DNA of 64,000 nucleotides from Macquaria australasica (Eukaryota > Chordata > Actinopteri > Centrarchiformes > Percichthyidae), in the NCBI GenBank assembly GCA_005408345.1, contig SEMN01000059.1, positions 434,001 through 498,000 of the forward strand, read 5' to 3'. The stretch's first letter is position 1; every line of letters starts with the position of its first letter. A program made the translations under genes and the position numbers. Of the stretch, positions 1 to 15,300 are shown one piece after another. The notes beneath the pieces are model-generated. The model was not told the DNA's origin, searched no databases, and saw nothing but the letters and a program-made list of their open reading frames with translations.

Positions 1-253
1 TGGCACATAAAGGCCTGAATCCTCCCATTAAATTTATACAGTATTTGTATTTGAAATCAGGATTTCTTAGTATATAAATTAGCTAGCTTTAAGCACTGGT
101 AAGGCTCAAATACAAGCATTTTAAACGAGTAAGAAATTTTAAATGGCATGTTTTGTACAGTGACTGCTGTAGAGGAGTTGCAAATGCAAAATGATTGAAA
201 ATATCTCTGACCTTAAGCAAGTTCTCAAATTCTTTAGCCTCTCCACTGCTCAG

Positions 254-308
254 TGTGTTCTTCTTAGAGGAGAACAGGCACCTTATCACCGGCTCAACTG
301 ATGGACAG
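254..308 (+). CDS. wdr27: wdr27 exon a (first exon visible)
   Basis: The exon encodes FFLEENRHLITGSTDGQ, the D-A strand end of a WD blade, and is followed by the donor cag|gttagt. It ends in phase 0 and runs straight into VWCFSL of the next exon. The frame is open further upstream, so the acceptor is uncertain. I chose the AG at 252-253 after a pyrimidine-rich stretch; AGs near 237 and 275 are alternatives. Confidence 0.65.
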
Positions 309-3300
309 GTTAGTGAGTGAGGCACACAGCCCTTAACAGCTCATAACCAAGACTAAAATTCCACAAGCTGTGTAACACACTCGTGTATGTTTGGTTTAGG
401 TCTGGTGCTTTTCTCTCCCTGATGACTGCAAGTGTCACCTGGTGACCAAAATGGACCTTCAGAAGATGGAAAAAAGACATCAAATGCATCAAGGGACTGT
501 GAGCCATCAAGCAGGTGATGTTACTGATCAAACAAGCAATGACAGAGAATACTTAGTGCAGGCTTTGTGGATGATTTTGATGAATCCTACAGTATACCTC
601 TTTTCAGCTACCTGACTGAAAGAGAAAACTGATGAGAATGAATTACTTTTACGCAACTTTTTTGACATTTTCTTCCAGGGGTCGTAGAACAATCAGCTGT
701 AGATAACGTGGAGACTTCAAAACCTGTCCTCAAAATGGCTTTATGTAGCTCATTCACTGACACCAGTAATGAGCATAAAAAGTAAGTGAATAATCTTCAT
801 AGCATTCATAAACAGTGTGAAATGTTTATGGTAGGTATGTGATTTCTGGGCCTAGTTAACACAGGATACTCTTGACTCAGTGCTGGGCTAATGGCACTCT
901 AAAGAGGCCATGTTTAGCTGGGATAATTATACAGAAGTGAAAACCTGATGCTTAAAGCCACATCTTTTTAATGTTGTCTGAGCATTTCCTTTAAATTGGC
1001 AGACCTAGATAAGCAGTTACAAGATGGATGGATGGACAGATAGAGCGGTGGATCTTATTATGTTTAAAAACTGTTTACTTCATTCATTAGTCACAGGAAA
1101 TTACAGGGTCCAAGGTGGACAGAGTGTCAGCATAGAGACCAGTCTCACTCTCAAGTGCTCAGAGTAGATTAATAGACCTTATAGTGTGACTTTACCATGA
1201 GGAAGAACTGTTGTACTTCATTTGTGACAAGGAATCCTAATGTTGAAGCAAGGCATGATACTGTCAACACTGTGGCCATTCTCAAGGGCTCAATTTTGTT
1301 CTTATTTCCACAAGGTCAACATTGTACGTCATTCAGGAAAATATTGAAAAAGCAATTCAAACACAGTTGTCATGAAAAAAACAATAAATAGCTGTACATT
1401 TCTGCCATTAACACTATATAGATGTAACACTGTCACAAAAGCCTGGAAAAAAAAGCGCCACGTCTTTATGGGCTAATTGCTGCACACGTCCACGCAGTCA
1501 CAGGAAACTTCACACATCACAGGAAACTTTGCAGGCTCGTAGCATAAACTGTTTCAGGCTGTTAAAACATTTGATGTTATGACAGGAAGCAGGCACTTAA
1601 AAAGCACAGGCATAACTCTCTGTGTATTTTGTGGACCACAGGAATGAAACGGACGTTGATTACTTATTGCTCTAAGCAAAGCACATGATCTCAGAGCAGT
1701 ATCTACATCATCTTTACTCTTGACCCAAACAGATGCTCTGTCTGCAACCACTATTTAACTGGCATTTGATGGTCTTTAACAAATAAAACAGTTTTGCTCA
1801 GGTGTATTATGGGATAAGCATGCAGCCGGAAGAGTTACTGGCTTCACACCCAACAGAAGCTGCCTGTTTACTGTTAAAATGTAGTACAACAGAGTATTAG
1901 TGCATGATAATTTGTTTATGCCCAAGGACTAAAAAAAATAAAAGTACATTTCACCATCAAATAACATGACATTTTCACCTGAGCTTTTGACATGTCATCT
2001 GTGTGGGTCTTTGTCATCCAAACATTTATGGTACCTTTATCCAAAATACTAACCGGTCCATTGCTAATGTTAGTATGTTAAAGCCACTGTGTGTAGAATT
2101 CAGACTTGGCGCCCCCAGTGGTAGAATCAAAAACAGACATGGCATACAGCAATGAACGCTGCTCATGTTTCTACAAACATAAACAAATACCTTCAGAACA
2201 ATTTAAACGCAATGCAATAATCACATAAAAATTTAATAGTCTCCATCCTGTACAGAAGCACATGCTCAGCATGAAAATAATGATGCACTACAATGTAAAA
2301 CTTGTCAAACCATATTAGCATTGTAGCGCACTGCAGGAAGTGGATAAAAAGGATCCATCAAGCTCCACTTCCTCTCCTGTCTACTCTGTGTGGCAGTACT
2401 TTCCATCTCACTGGGTATACATAGTTTAGACTACATGAAGTCAAGGGAAACTTGACTAAAAACCTATAGTCCTATGGTGTGCATGCCTTGCCACCTCATT
2501 ACATCAGTATGTTTTTCTTTAGTATGTGGTTACATTGTCTTTCCCCAAATGATCTGAAAAAATGCTTTTAAGGGAAATCCTGTAACACTGTTTTTCCATA
2601 TGTTTCTGTGTGGGCCCCTGCAGGGACAACAGCTGGTTATGTATTGGAAGCTCCGATGGCCTGTATGTGGTGGATCTGGCTACCTCAGAACTGCTAACAG
2701 CACTGTATTTCAAAGGTAGGCTGCTGGTGGTGTGACTTTTCCGTACTCCAGTAATATGTTTAAGCATTTTTGCACAACCACTGCACCACCACTATACTTT
2801 TAGTGGAAATTCTTTAAGATTATCTTTCTTTTTAAGATATACTGATTGATTTCAAAGTCTAAAGGGAATTTGCTGCTTCTTTCTTTTTTTCCACATCCTT
2901 TCTGCTTTGACATAGTTTTGGGATTGTAAAGTTTCTTTCAGGAGAATGACATTACGACCTGCAAAAGGCAGTGCAATATATCTCAGCAAAATAGGTTACT
3001 TATGTTAGGTTCTCTGAGTAGCATGTGTGAGATGTCTCACTTAGCATAAAAGTCTGAATCTGCTAGTTGTGCCAATGCTTTGCCCACGTGCATTACAGCC
3101 TTCTGCTCAGTGTGTGTCAACAGCTAGCTAGTCACCCAAATAGGTAGCCCTACAGATGTTGCTCTTCCTGAGTGGAGCTGTAGTTGCCCCAGTACATTAT
3201 ACAAACACTCTTCAGCTAAGTGACCTTCAGTATTTAAAAAATGAACCAGTGGCTCATCTTTTCACATTCAAAACATTTCTGGGATACCAGTTAAGGACCT

Positions 3301-6300
3301 GCAAATCCAGGAAAGAACACATCCTGCTTTTCCATTTTGGTACCAGTAAAAATCTCAAAGTTCAAAGGCTACACTCATGTAGCACTATTCTTCGTCTTTT
3401 AGGTAAATAAGGAAAATATTTTCTCCCTGTAAAACACATGATCTCTCTTTAGCTTTTCCCATGGTGAGACATTGAAAGAACCATTTTGGTTGGCTTGCAT
3501 GATAATAGCTTACATGATAGTTGCATGCCACTGTGTCACCCTTATGTATGCAATTGGACAAAATATGAATATAATGCACTAATAGCAAAAACGACTCGTA
3601 AATGACCTTTGTTTTGAATTGAACACCTTGCACAGTGTCAACAAAAACTCAACACTGTAAATTAAAAAAGACAGGATTTCTGTATTTAAATCTTCTAATG
3701 ATATGTATAGAACGATAGAATATGTATATAGCATTTTCCATATTATATTCCATTTCTTAGCGTAATGTACAGCACCTGATACATATGAGCTGGAAACTGC
3801 ATGCAGCCAAACCCATGACTGATGTTCATTCTTCTAGATTACCCCAACCTGAGCATGACAATGGCTGGGTCGTGGTCAATCTCTCCAGGGTGGGATAACT
3901 CTGTGAGTAATTCCAATAATATCTTGATAGACCAGAGTAAGACATTGCATTGAATTGTCCTTTCAGCGGGACCTCTATCATTCAATTGGCCAATGATATA
4001 GTATGGACTAAGGATGCTTGTAATCAATCCCTAATCAGATTTTTCTCGTGTTGCAAATGAGCCTTTGAGTCAGACCACTTGCTGAAGAATGTGCAGGCCT
4101 AGCTGCTTTTGCCATTTCTAGTGAATCTTAGCAGTTTATGATGATAAAAGTCACATAAAAATGCCAAGTTTAACTACTCAATTTATAAAAAAAAAAAATT
4201 CCTTTTCACTATAATGTGAACCACTGAAATCAATACCTAATAAGTAACTGGAATTTTTGTTTTTTTGTTTATTGTGTATTTTGTTTCCTATACTTATTTT
4301 GACGGTCTTAAGGTGCTCCTGTACTTAAACTTTGGTGTTTTTATAACACTGCAATTAACATTTTATGGTTTCACAATCCACTCTAGGACTAGATTTGACT
4401 GTGGTTTGCTTCCTGAAGGAAAGTGATACTTTTCTTTTCTACAGAGAAGCAATTATGTGTTATAGTGCAGCGTAAAAGCATGTCTCTATTTTCCTGAACT
4501 TTATTCATAAAGGTATATTTTTCATTTCTCTTTTCAAAACAATTACGGACTAATACAATTGTTTTGATATTAATTAATTCTTGAATCCTTTGTCTCACAG
4601 ATGGTGTTTTTAGTGAGCTCTTTGTTTACTCCATGTGTGGTCCTGTTGGAGTTACGTCTGTGTGACCTAGGGAGGATCTGGACTTGCGGTGAAGGCTTTT
4701 CTGTGTTCCCGAGGTAAACCTGGAGTTGGTCACATGGCCCTTTTTGTTGCTCCCTTCAAAATAGAGATCAAATTAATAAATCAGTAAAAAGGCTATATCT
4801 TGCTCAAAGACACTTCAGCCTGGCATATAGCACGCAGGGGCTGGAACCCAGGTTTTCTTCTTGTTAAAGGACTACCTGCTAAATACAGTAGTATGTATCT
4901 CAGCTGCTCGTATTATAAATAATATCCTGTTATTCTGTCGTTTGTTTATTCAGTGGCAATAGTACATTTAATATCATGAAACAGTCTACAGAAGACACAA
5001 GAGAAAACAACTGCTTTTCTGTAGCTCACGTAATCATTTGGTCCCAGCCTGGAACTCAGTGAACATTTTTTATTTGTCTAACCTTTAAATCTGCATGAGT
5101 TTTAATAAAGCTGTCTGTACTGGATGTACTCCTTAATCCAGAAAATCATACTTATTATTCTCAGAATAACATCGCTTTATAAATGCCAAAATTTTAAAAT
5201 TGTCCTCTGGGGAAGGAATGAAATACATTCGGATATTACCTGTACCTCCATAAATGATTATTTAGCGAAATCCAGCAGCACCAATAAAAAGTGATAATTT
5301 CATCAACGTTATGTGTTTTTCTACTTTAACAAATTTGCAATTTATGGGCCGAAGCATCATCACGTCAGCTTGTTAAAATGTGCAAAAACAGTGCACTTGT
5401 AGACTTGTTGCTTTCTCTCAGACACAGGTCACCTGACCTCTCCAGCGATAGGACATATGAGCGTGGTCTGTTTTTCAGTTGGCCTCCTGCCTGTAACTCC
5501 TTCTGACTCTGACATTTCCATATTAACTTAGCCTATTATAACCATTCTTGCCATCTGGTTTTTCATGACTCAACAATAATATCATGGTACTGAGAATTAA
5601 AAGGACTAGTAATCCATAATGGTGGAAAATGCTATGCTCCTTCATTTCCAGTAACTCTTTTCCCCCCTCCCTTGTTTTCAGTTCTCCTCCACTGCCTGAA
5701 TCTCCTCTGAATGCCGAGTTAAAGAAGAAGGAGCCCAACCATCCTAAAAAGAAAGGTCAGCATCCCTGTCGTCGTCTGAACACTCACTCACCTCTCACTT
5801 ATGCTCATGCACATAAAATAAAAAAGGGAGCCACTGCTGGTTGATGTTTCTGGGTTTTTAAAGTATGACCCATTTTATAGTTCGCTCCATGTCTGGCTCG
5901 TGGTCTGTTTTGCTTAGACACAGATGATTCTCTTAAATTGTACTTATTGTAGGGTTATAGAAAGTCTGTTTGGCTATTACAAGAGCTACTGAAAACCTCC
6001 TCATTATCTGTAAATATAGAGGATGGAAAAGATTCCATCCTTTGCATTGTGGGGTGAGGGTGCATGGGGGTGTTGATGTGGCATTAGATTATTAGATAAT
6101 TAGATTCCCTTCAATTTTTATTTGCCACATAGGCAGGTACTTCAACTTATGCAACAGTCTTAACTTATGCAACAACACATTTAGACTGATACATTCTACC
6201 TAATTAGCCCAGTTTGTTGAACAGTTGCTTCTTGCAGTAGTGGATTCCTCGGTAAAGTGAGCCTATTTGTGGTTATTTGGTGTATCATTAGGATCTGGCA

Positions 6301-9300
6301 GCTTGAAACTCCTCTGCTGGAGACTTACAGTACAGTACACTGTGGTAAACTTTACATGTGGCTCTTACGGAGAGTTAGTGCTGAGAAAGGCAGTATTAGC
6401 CAGACTCCCCGCAGCTGGAGTGAAGGGAGCTGCCAGTGCCAGACTATGTAGGGGATCTTCAGGGGGTCTAGAGGTGCTGCGTGACTGCATTGTCAGACCA
6501 AAAACCACAAACATTACGGATTAGTGCAACCCACCGTGCTGCCCCCGTGCATCTCTGTATTCTTAAGGATATCTGCAGAATTGTATACAAATTACACCAT
6601 AAACCTCTGAGACTCCTGGAGAGGAAAATGTTCTTCCATTGTAAGTCTGGCACAAAAGTCGGTCGGAGCTTTTACATTAGATATCTGTGGTTATGTCACA
6701 CTGCCATGTAACATAAAACAGGACTGTTGGCTTTCTGAGATGATGGTAATCAGCTGCCATTACTCTTTGCATGATGTCACTTGTGTAAAGTGTAATGCCT
6801 GAGTCTCGTTGCCTGGATTAAGTTGTTTTATAGTCAGGATATCAGGGGACTACTAAAGCAGCAATTAGCGTTGAATGGCCTTGATTGCATGTTCAGAACT
6901 CACTTTGAATGTATCTTCGTTTTCCATAGAAAGTGATCAAATTGGTAATAACTGTAAACATAAAAATACAGATGAAATTGATACATTAACATTTCAATGT
7001 TCTTCTTTATCTGGAACATGTAACTTTTATTTAAAAAGGGTGCCTTAATTTGTCCTTAAATGTCACCAATTCTAAAAAATAAAAAATAAAAAAAAAAGTC
7101 TAAAAAATTGAGATGATTTCAAAAGGAGAGACAGGCTTAGATTTATGTAAAAATACTAGGTCAGCGTCAATGTCAGTCTCATTTTTTAGAGCTCCTTTGC
7201 TAGTTTTGGGTAAAGTGAGATGGGAAAAACAATCTGTGAGACACAGTGAACTGTGAGGCATTGACTAGTCCAGTTTGAATGAAAGAGGAAAGTGTTTCAC
7301 GCTTCTAAGTATTGTTCCATGAGTCACTGCTTTACAGCAACTACAGTACAGAGTACCTTATTGTTCAGTGAATCTAGTTCACATCTAGCCCTCTATTAAA
7401 GCTTGATGTTGTGGTTGGTATTTTATTCGCATAGCTACATGTAATAGTACATTATTTGCCCTCTTTGTACATTTCCCCCCAGTATGCTGCACACATGTTC
7501 CACATGGCCGGCATATTCTTCAGGTGCTACATGATTTCTTTTGCTGTCAGGCCCTTAGTTTGGTTCCATATTCATAATTTCTGTCAGTCTTCTGTTACCG
7601 TGCCTCTGATACCTTTTTATTCCTACTCTCGCTCCTTTCTCCTTCTGTGTGCCCCACTTTTCACAGGTCAGTGAGGCAATAACTCATGCCAAAGACTCTG
7701 GTTACAGTCAAAACAATATCTTAGAGACATATGTACCTGCTATGGTTTATACATTTTTAGAAGCTTGAATTATTTAGTCTTTTTCTTGGGCCACATTCAA
7801 CTCAGAGGGAGGTCTGAGTTTTGCCTTTGAGAGTTAATGGTTTATTTTAGAATAAACTCTGGGGCCTTGCCTGAGCCTTGTCCCTTCAAATGCAGGCAAC
7901 CCAAACTGTAAGGCAAATCATTGTCACTTAAAATCTTAAAATCACAGAAACCATAAAAGTGATGTACATTTTAATTCTTGTTAATCCATCCATCACAACC
8001 ACTTATGGTTTTTAGTCCTACAGCTGCAGACCCGAACACAGCAGATAGCCTACCTCATGTACTCTGTGACTGCAGGCAAGACCTTATTGTAAAAAATAAT
8101 CATGTGTTGCTCTTTTAGTTGTTGCATCAGAAGCTAAACATCTTAATGTTTTGAGCTAGACTGATGAATTTCAATATTATTACACTTTTTTGCTGTAATG
8201 GTTAAGACAGCTGAGGTGAAGTCTTACATATTGAGAGCTGTAAAAGGAGCACAGAGCAAACCACTGTGATTTTACGCAGATATGACTCGACTTGGAAATT
8301 TGTCTGAAACTTTCACTTTGCTTCAAATAGCGTCTAGTCTAAAGTCAGCGTAAATTATGAGATTTTTATTGCCTCATAAAACTAAATGACCATTATATAT
8401 CAGCAGGGGGTCAATAGGGCTGCTGAGCAATGCCAAGTGATTGTGTTTTCCAGGTAATTAGATTTCTGGCTTAAAATACTTGGTTTCCTGCATATAATTT
8501 GTTCTGGATCAAAAGCTACTTCCAGTACCCCACCTCACACACAACACAGTGGAGGAATGGAGGAAGGTGCTACATGTGAGTGACTAGTGTCACAAGACAT
8601 TTCGTTCTCAAGCTAAAAAGGCAATAGCACATTTGTTATGTACTTTTTTATACCATATTTACCATACAATACCAATTTGATATAAGTTAAATACCAGGTT
8701 CACGAATGGTTTTACATTTTCTTTGCAAAAAATGAAGGCTTCTTCGTGGAAAAAATCTTAAGTTGACTGAAGGAAGGAAATAAGACTATTGCTTTTACAG
8801 AAGCAGCACAGCAGGAATAGTATCAAGAGAAATATATTTTGGGGCTGAACAGATAAAGAAACAACATGTACCTAGAGCAACTCAAAAGGGAACAGAGTAA
8901 TTGTTCAGAGGTTGTCAAGTGCACTTTACAGGAAAATACCCTTCAAGCCAAAACTAGAGTGAACATTGGCACTGCTGATCAAAGATGAGAAGCGATCCCA
9001 GATAAGAGACGACTGAAAAGATCCTGATGTGTTCCATTTTGATTTTGACTGGCTGGTTTCACATTAAACTTATTCTTGTGTTGGGACCGTGCCTACACTG
9101 AATTGTACGAGAGACAACTGAAAGAAGGACAACTGATAGCACCTAGCACTCAAACACTAGGTAAATGATTCACAGTTAGGTGAGCCTGATTACTGTAACA
9201 CATTGCTATTTTTTTGATGACATAAAGTCATTAACCATAGGTTTGCTTGCGGTTATTGGCTGTCATCAGGGATTCTGTTAACGGGTTTCCTTTTCAAAAA

Positions 9301-12300
9301 GTTTGAAGAATAGTTCAAATGCCTTCTGTGATTTTGACATATGAAAAATAAGCTACTGCTGTAAACACATCAGTGTGACTGGATCGATACAGCACCAATC
9401 AATCTGTGTTTTTCAGATTCATGTTAAATAACAGTCTGTCACTAATCTGTCAGTGCCTTAGAAAATGAATTACTGTCACTGAAAAAAACAATAGCTGTGT
9501 AAAATATATAACTGCATGGAAAGACATTCACAGTTGACTTGTCCAGGTTTACTTGTAGTTTTGTTAGTCAGCTAAATTCATTAAGAAATGGATGTTAGAT
9601 AAGTCCTGGGGAAATTACATTTTTACAGGTTGATCTCTTCTTAGGTGATAAGCTAGTGTTGAATTGGAGTCAAGGCTGTAAACCAAATCAGTATTTTTTT
9701 TTCTGGTGCAACTTAAGTCCTAAATTGCTGCTCAGAGATTATGTGACTTTCTCTTACTTTGCCTCTATTTGACAGGAGAACAGTTTTTGGAAAACCTCAC
9801 ACATTTTAATGGTTGTGGAAAAAGTGAGCTCATTGTAATACAGTAAAGCCACTGACAGCGAACAGGGAGCAGAATGAACCATCCCACAGTTTGTGGCTGA
9901 TGAACTTAATGCTCACAGCACGGAGTGGTCGCTCAATAATATTGTATCTCCCTTTCCTAGTATAATCCATGAAAAGCCACTACAGTATAATGAGCAGTTC
10001 TATCCTAATTATGGAAAATAATGATCAGTCTTTGACTCATTTTGTAACATCTACTCATTTGTGAATGGGACTATTTCTATTTAGCATCTTTTATCTTTGT
10101 TTTGGACATACATACTGTAGATCATTTATAGTCATGCAAATAACTTGTGTTTGTCAGTTTGTGTCTAATGGGCCACCTTATCTTTTTTACAAAGGAGGAA
10201 TAAAGGAGCAGCCTCTGGTTTTCCACTCGAAGGTGAAGTCATCTGGATATACCAGTGCCCCAAGGTAAGTTCACACAGAGTAATTTTTTGCCTAATAAGA
10301 AAATCATACTACAGTTGTCCAAAAAATGGATGAGGGTAGAGAGCAGCTTTAAAGTGAATTCAGGTGATCCAGGTCAGGTTAATGGGGGCAGGGGGGGCAA
10401 GCAGAGCAGATGTTCTTTACCCAGAAACTTTGTTTAGCTCCTTCTGGGGATTTCCAGGCACTCCAAGACTTAGCTAGTAGATGTAGTTCCTGCAACTTCT
10501 TGTTCTTGGTGTACCCCAGGATACACTCCTCCCAATGGGTCACCCTCAATGCAACTTCAGGAAGGCAACTGGGAGCATCACCTCCTGGTGTCTGAATTAT
10601 CCCCTCAGTGTGAACTATCAGTAACGTGACTATTTGTCACACATTCATCTCCTTCATTGCCAGTTTTAACTAGCAGGTTCTAAAGTTTTTAACATGATAA
10701 ACACCAACTACTTTCAGCCAACAGCATTTTGCAGCTATATCAACGACAGAGTTATTGAACAGGGTCTATTTAACCTCCACCAGGAGACACTTGACATGAT
10801 GGTTACAATCTGTGCAGTCAGAGTTCTCCACTAGGCCTTTCTAACAAAGCCTCCAGGCTTGTCTGACATTCAACTCATCACCAGAGGCTGATCTGTTAAC
10901 AGCTTGGTTTGTTTCTTAATGCAACAATCCAAAAAATGCAGTATGAAAAGAGGTTTGATGAATCAAATAAATTGATACATGAAACATCACAGGAATTTTT
11001 TGTTGTGTTTTTGCTTTTCAGAGCTACTATGTTTTCACCTAAAACAAATATTCAGAAGAATCCTTCCTCTAAAAAGGCTAAGAAAAATACGTAAGCAGTC
11101 CCATCATTTAAAATTCAACACTGAGAACTTTTTCAAATGTTATTGTTGATATAAATACTGAACCTTTTTGTCATGTAGAGGTTTACACCTCAGAGATTAT
11201 CCAGCAGACAGCGCAGCACCTTCTGTTCCACACATTCATCTCAGCATTGGCAAGAAACCAGTCTATTGCCTTCAGTATTCAGGTGAGACAATGTTGCTGC
11301 TGCAGTACTGACCATAATATGCAAAACACAATATAGTCATATATAGTAATGTTATGAAAATTCTAAAATTATATTTTATTACCTTCTTCTCAAACATTAT
11401 AAATCAAAAGTGAGTACAGATGACGGTAACTGCCAGGCAAAGTAGTAATAAAAAGAAGTGTGAGTAGACGGAGACAAGAGACACTTTGGATTCACAGTAA
11501 ATGCCATTGCAACTGAACCATTCAGATACCAGCAATAGTCTATCTATCCCTAAAACTGGGTACATCCTAATTACGTCTGTGTGATGTCTGAACTACTCGA
11601 AATCCATGTGAGCCCTCAGTTGTTCGCCCAGAACCACCCCGTGGTCATATGTCAGGCTTATTACATTTATTTGAATTGCGGACCCTGAGTTCATAATATT
11701 TTATCAGCAGTAACAGAGTTTGAAGTATTGCTTAGCAAACAGAAAACAGTTGTATACAGCATCCAGTTTTGTCTGTCCTCTCCTGGAACGGTGAATTAAG
11801 GTAAAACGGTAATTTATGAAGAAGGATTTGCAATAAATTAAGAACAGTTAATTGTTGTTGTTACAGAATTATATTAGACTTTAGTATGAATGTTCCTGTT
11901 TCAGACAAAGCACTTCACGCCCAAGCTGTTTAAAAGCCGCTTTCATATTTTCGGTAATAATAAATCAGCTGTTGACTGAAAAATCCTAATAAAACGATTG
12001 TGTGTTTCCTTGTCTCTCCCAGGTGATGGAAAACAAATCCTGTGTGGTCCTGGCGACAGCTCAGTGTTATTGTACAAGTCCTCTCTTACTGGCGATCCAA
12101 CTGTCTACACAGGTGCATGAAGTGGACATCCATACATTAAAAACCTCTGGGTTATACAGTATTTGCCCTCAGTCACCTCAGTGTTTTTGTCAGCAGTGCA
12201 TTTGAATGTTGGTTTTTCTCACATATTTAGAGCTATTCAAGGTTAAGCTCTCACCCCTGATTTTTTTTAAGAGACAAGGAGTACGTTCATCCTCGGCTTG

Positions 12301-15300
12301 GATTTAGGTCTGCCTTATTTGGGCTATTCTGATTAACATACTTTGAAGTGGATCCATGGCTTAAGATCAAAGACTCAATGAAAATCACTTACTCAGCTTT
12401 CACTGTCAAAATTGTGGATAAGGAGTTCACCTTTACCAGAAAAGCATGGTTTGGTTATATTCCAAAGCAAGGGTTTGGAACATGTTGTCTTTGTTTTATC
12501 AGACAGTAAAACCTAGGTGAAGGTAGAAAAAGAAAGGGCACATTATCTTTTGAGACCAACTTGTCAAGCATCTGCGGGAACACAGTCTCCACAAGGGGGC
12601 AGCAGAGATAAGAGGACAGAAGTTGAGGTGACCAGCAGGTCACTGTGAGCCTCTTCTCTTCACTCTGCCTGACTCTCTGAACAGTACCATAAAAGTAAAT
12701 GTTACAGCCACACACTTCAAACATCTCTCTTTATATGCAGGACATGACAAGCCAGTGAGCAGTGTGAGCTGGAGCCTCAACAGACAGTGGTGGTTGAGTG
12801 CGTCAGAAGACCAGTCACTACGAATCTGGACCCATAGCAGCCCAGAGCCTGCCATTACCATGGTAAATGTCCCATGAATTCACTAACACATACTTGTATT
12901 TTTTTTTATGGATTTCATTCAGTCCCTATCACCCTAACCTTAACCATCACCACCACATGCCCTACCTTAAGCCTCAATCAAACCGTCACTCACTCATTAT
13001 TCTTAACCCAAGTCTTAACCACAAAAAACTGAAATGAAGACCAGCCAGAGTGACCTCATATTGCAAAAATGTCCTCACTCTGAAGATCTAAAAATTCCAA
13101 TTGGTTTAGAGGTAAACCAAAATAACTACAGTCACAGTTTTTCACTCTCCCTCCTGTCTTCAAAGACGGCTGTGATTGCTGGAAGGATCTTGTCCCTAAT
13201 TTCAGTGTTGTAAATGATGCCACACTTGAATGATGGTAAATGCTTTCTACTGTATCCACAATGTTTTACTTCATGTTTTCATTTGCTGTCAAGTCTCAGG
13301 TTTGGATTCTGTGATTAAACTGCAAACTGTATTAAGAGATGTGTAGTGCATTAAGGCTGATGGAAAGGGTGCACTATATTATTAAATACAGTGGTGTAAT
13401 GCAGGTAAGAGATGCTGATAATGATGAAAATGATCTATTTTGTTTTGTCTGTAACACATTAGATCATGGCGCACCTTTATAACGGGAGTTTCTGTGTAAT
13501 GTTCACAGTGTATCTTTGACATATTGATATAAAACTTGCTTAATTCACCTTTTTCTTTTCTAATAAGAATAACCTCATGGAATTAAAAAAAGAGAAAGCC
13601 AAATTAATTGGGATGATGAAATGGTGTGTTTCTTGGCTCAAAGGGAGTGACTTTGTCATTCAAAGCATCTGCTGTTCTCGGAGCATCCAAAACTCTGATC
13701 ATGTGCAGACCCTCCTTACTTCACTGGGTATCACATTTAATGGGACAGTCAGAAGTGTGTCTACCTCCCCATGCCAAGTGAAAACTCTGGGGTCTCCCCA
13801 TAGCTGATGCTAACCATCCCTGCTCTGCTCCACTCAGTGAGATTGTTTTGCGCTTGGCCGGGTCTCCAGCCTTTGACTGCTTGGTGCTCTTGGCAACAAA
13901 AACAAGTCTTTTCAGGGACAAGAGCTGTGTCGGGGTAAGCCAGAATTACAAATAGCTTTGCACAGTTATACTTAAAAACTCTAGAAAGAAATAACCTCAT
14001 GTGACAACATAGTATTCTTGACATTTCTGACAGGACAGCCCATCTGTTTGCCTCTTTTACCTCGATTAGACTCTTAACTATGCAGTTTGGGGGTTAAGGA
14101 GAACAATGTTAAGGCCCTATACAGAAGGTTTCTGATGCGGATGCTTTTTCTTGAGTTCACTCCCTCCTTTTTTGGAACAGATTTTCTTTGAGTCCCTTTT
14201 TCCACATGGTGTGAAAAACTTTTCTATGAATTATAACGAGACAAAAATGAGGAGACGGTTGTTAGAGTGTGTCAGGGATATCTGAATTGAGCAAACATTC
14301 AAGATTAACATGGTCTGCCATTAATTATTCTGGGTTTAACACAGACAATATGGTATGTGCAGATTATCACTCCACAACTGAGGGTGTTGCATGTATCATT
14401 TGGAGCAATTGAAAAGCTATAGAGGTGAACAGCACTTACTATTACAGGTCTTTGTCTTTGTAAGCATATATGATGTACCCAATAATTAAAACAAAGACAA
14501 TTAGAAGAGAGAAACATTTATGAAATGTATTCTTATTATTCTTCCTATTAAATTAAATGAGGTTATATTTTTGTTTTAGTAATATAGTTTCTTGCATCAT
14601 GAATGTCTCAATAATCTCAAGAGATTAGCTTGATTTTTGTCTCTCTTCTTTCCTCCTTCAGGGTGACAGTATGTTCTCCAAACCCATCAGAAGTGCTCAG
14701 TTTTATTACCTCGACAAATTTCTGCTTCTGGCGTCTGGACCCTCTCTATACTTGTACCTGTATAATGTGGATATCACACGTGATGACATCAAAAGGTAAT
14801 TACAAGTGGTTATTATGCAGAACAGTCCAGCATATATATACAAAGAAAACACTGATAACACTAGAATTTGGGCAAAAATTTCTCTTTCTCTTTTTGTCTC
14901 AAGCTGAATCTCAGTTTTTCAAACAATTGAAAGCCCTGACGACAGCTGGGTGGTCAAATTAAGCTATTGGTCAAATGCAATTAACAGCAGAAATGTATGT
15001 CTATTATTGTTTAAGACAGTGTAGCAATGGGGAATCAACAATAGCCTCAGATCCTATTTTAGTTGTTGCATGGTACTGTACGATCTCTTGGGCTGCACAA
15101 ACATTTTGCACAAGAAATTAGGGATTTAATTGTAATATTCAATTTCTATATCAATATGCTAGATTTAGTGCTTCTTGTATTCCAGTATTTGTTAACTTAT
15201 CTTCCCTGGAGGTCATTGTTGGAATACAGCTGAAAGAAATGTAGGGCATGGTACTGGCCTCACAGGTTGTGTTTGTGTCCAGGCAGTTACAGTTTCTCTA

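Noticed and set aside
1..253. Further upstream wdr27 exon at the left edge
   Set aside because: No acceptor-frame-donor combination encoding a WD-like strand could be found; the earlier exons must lie before the window.
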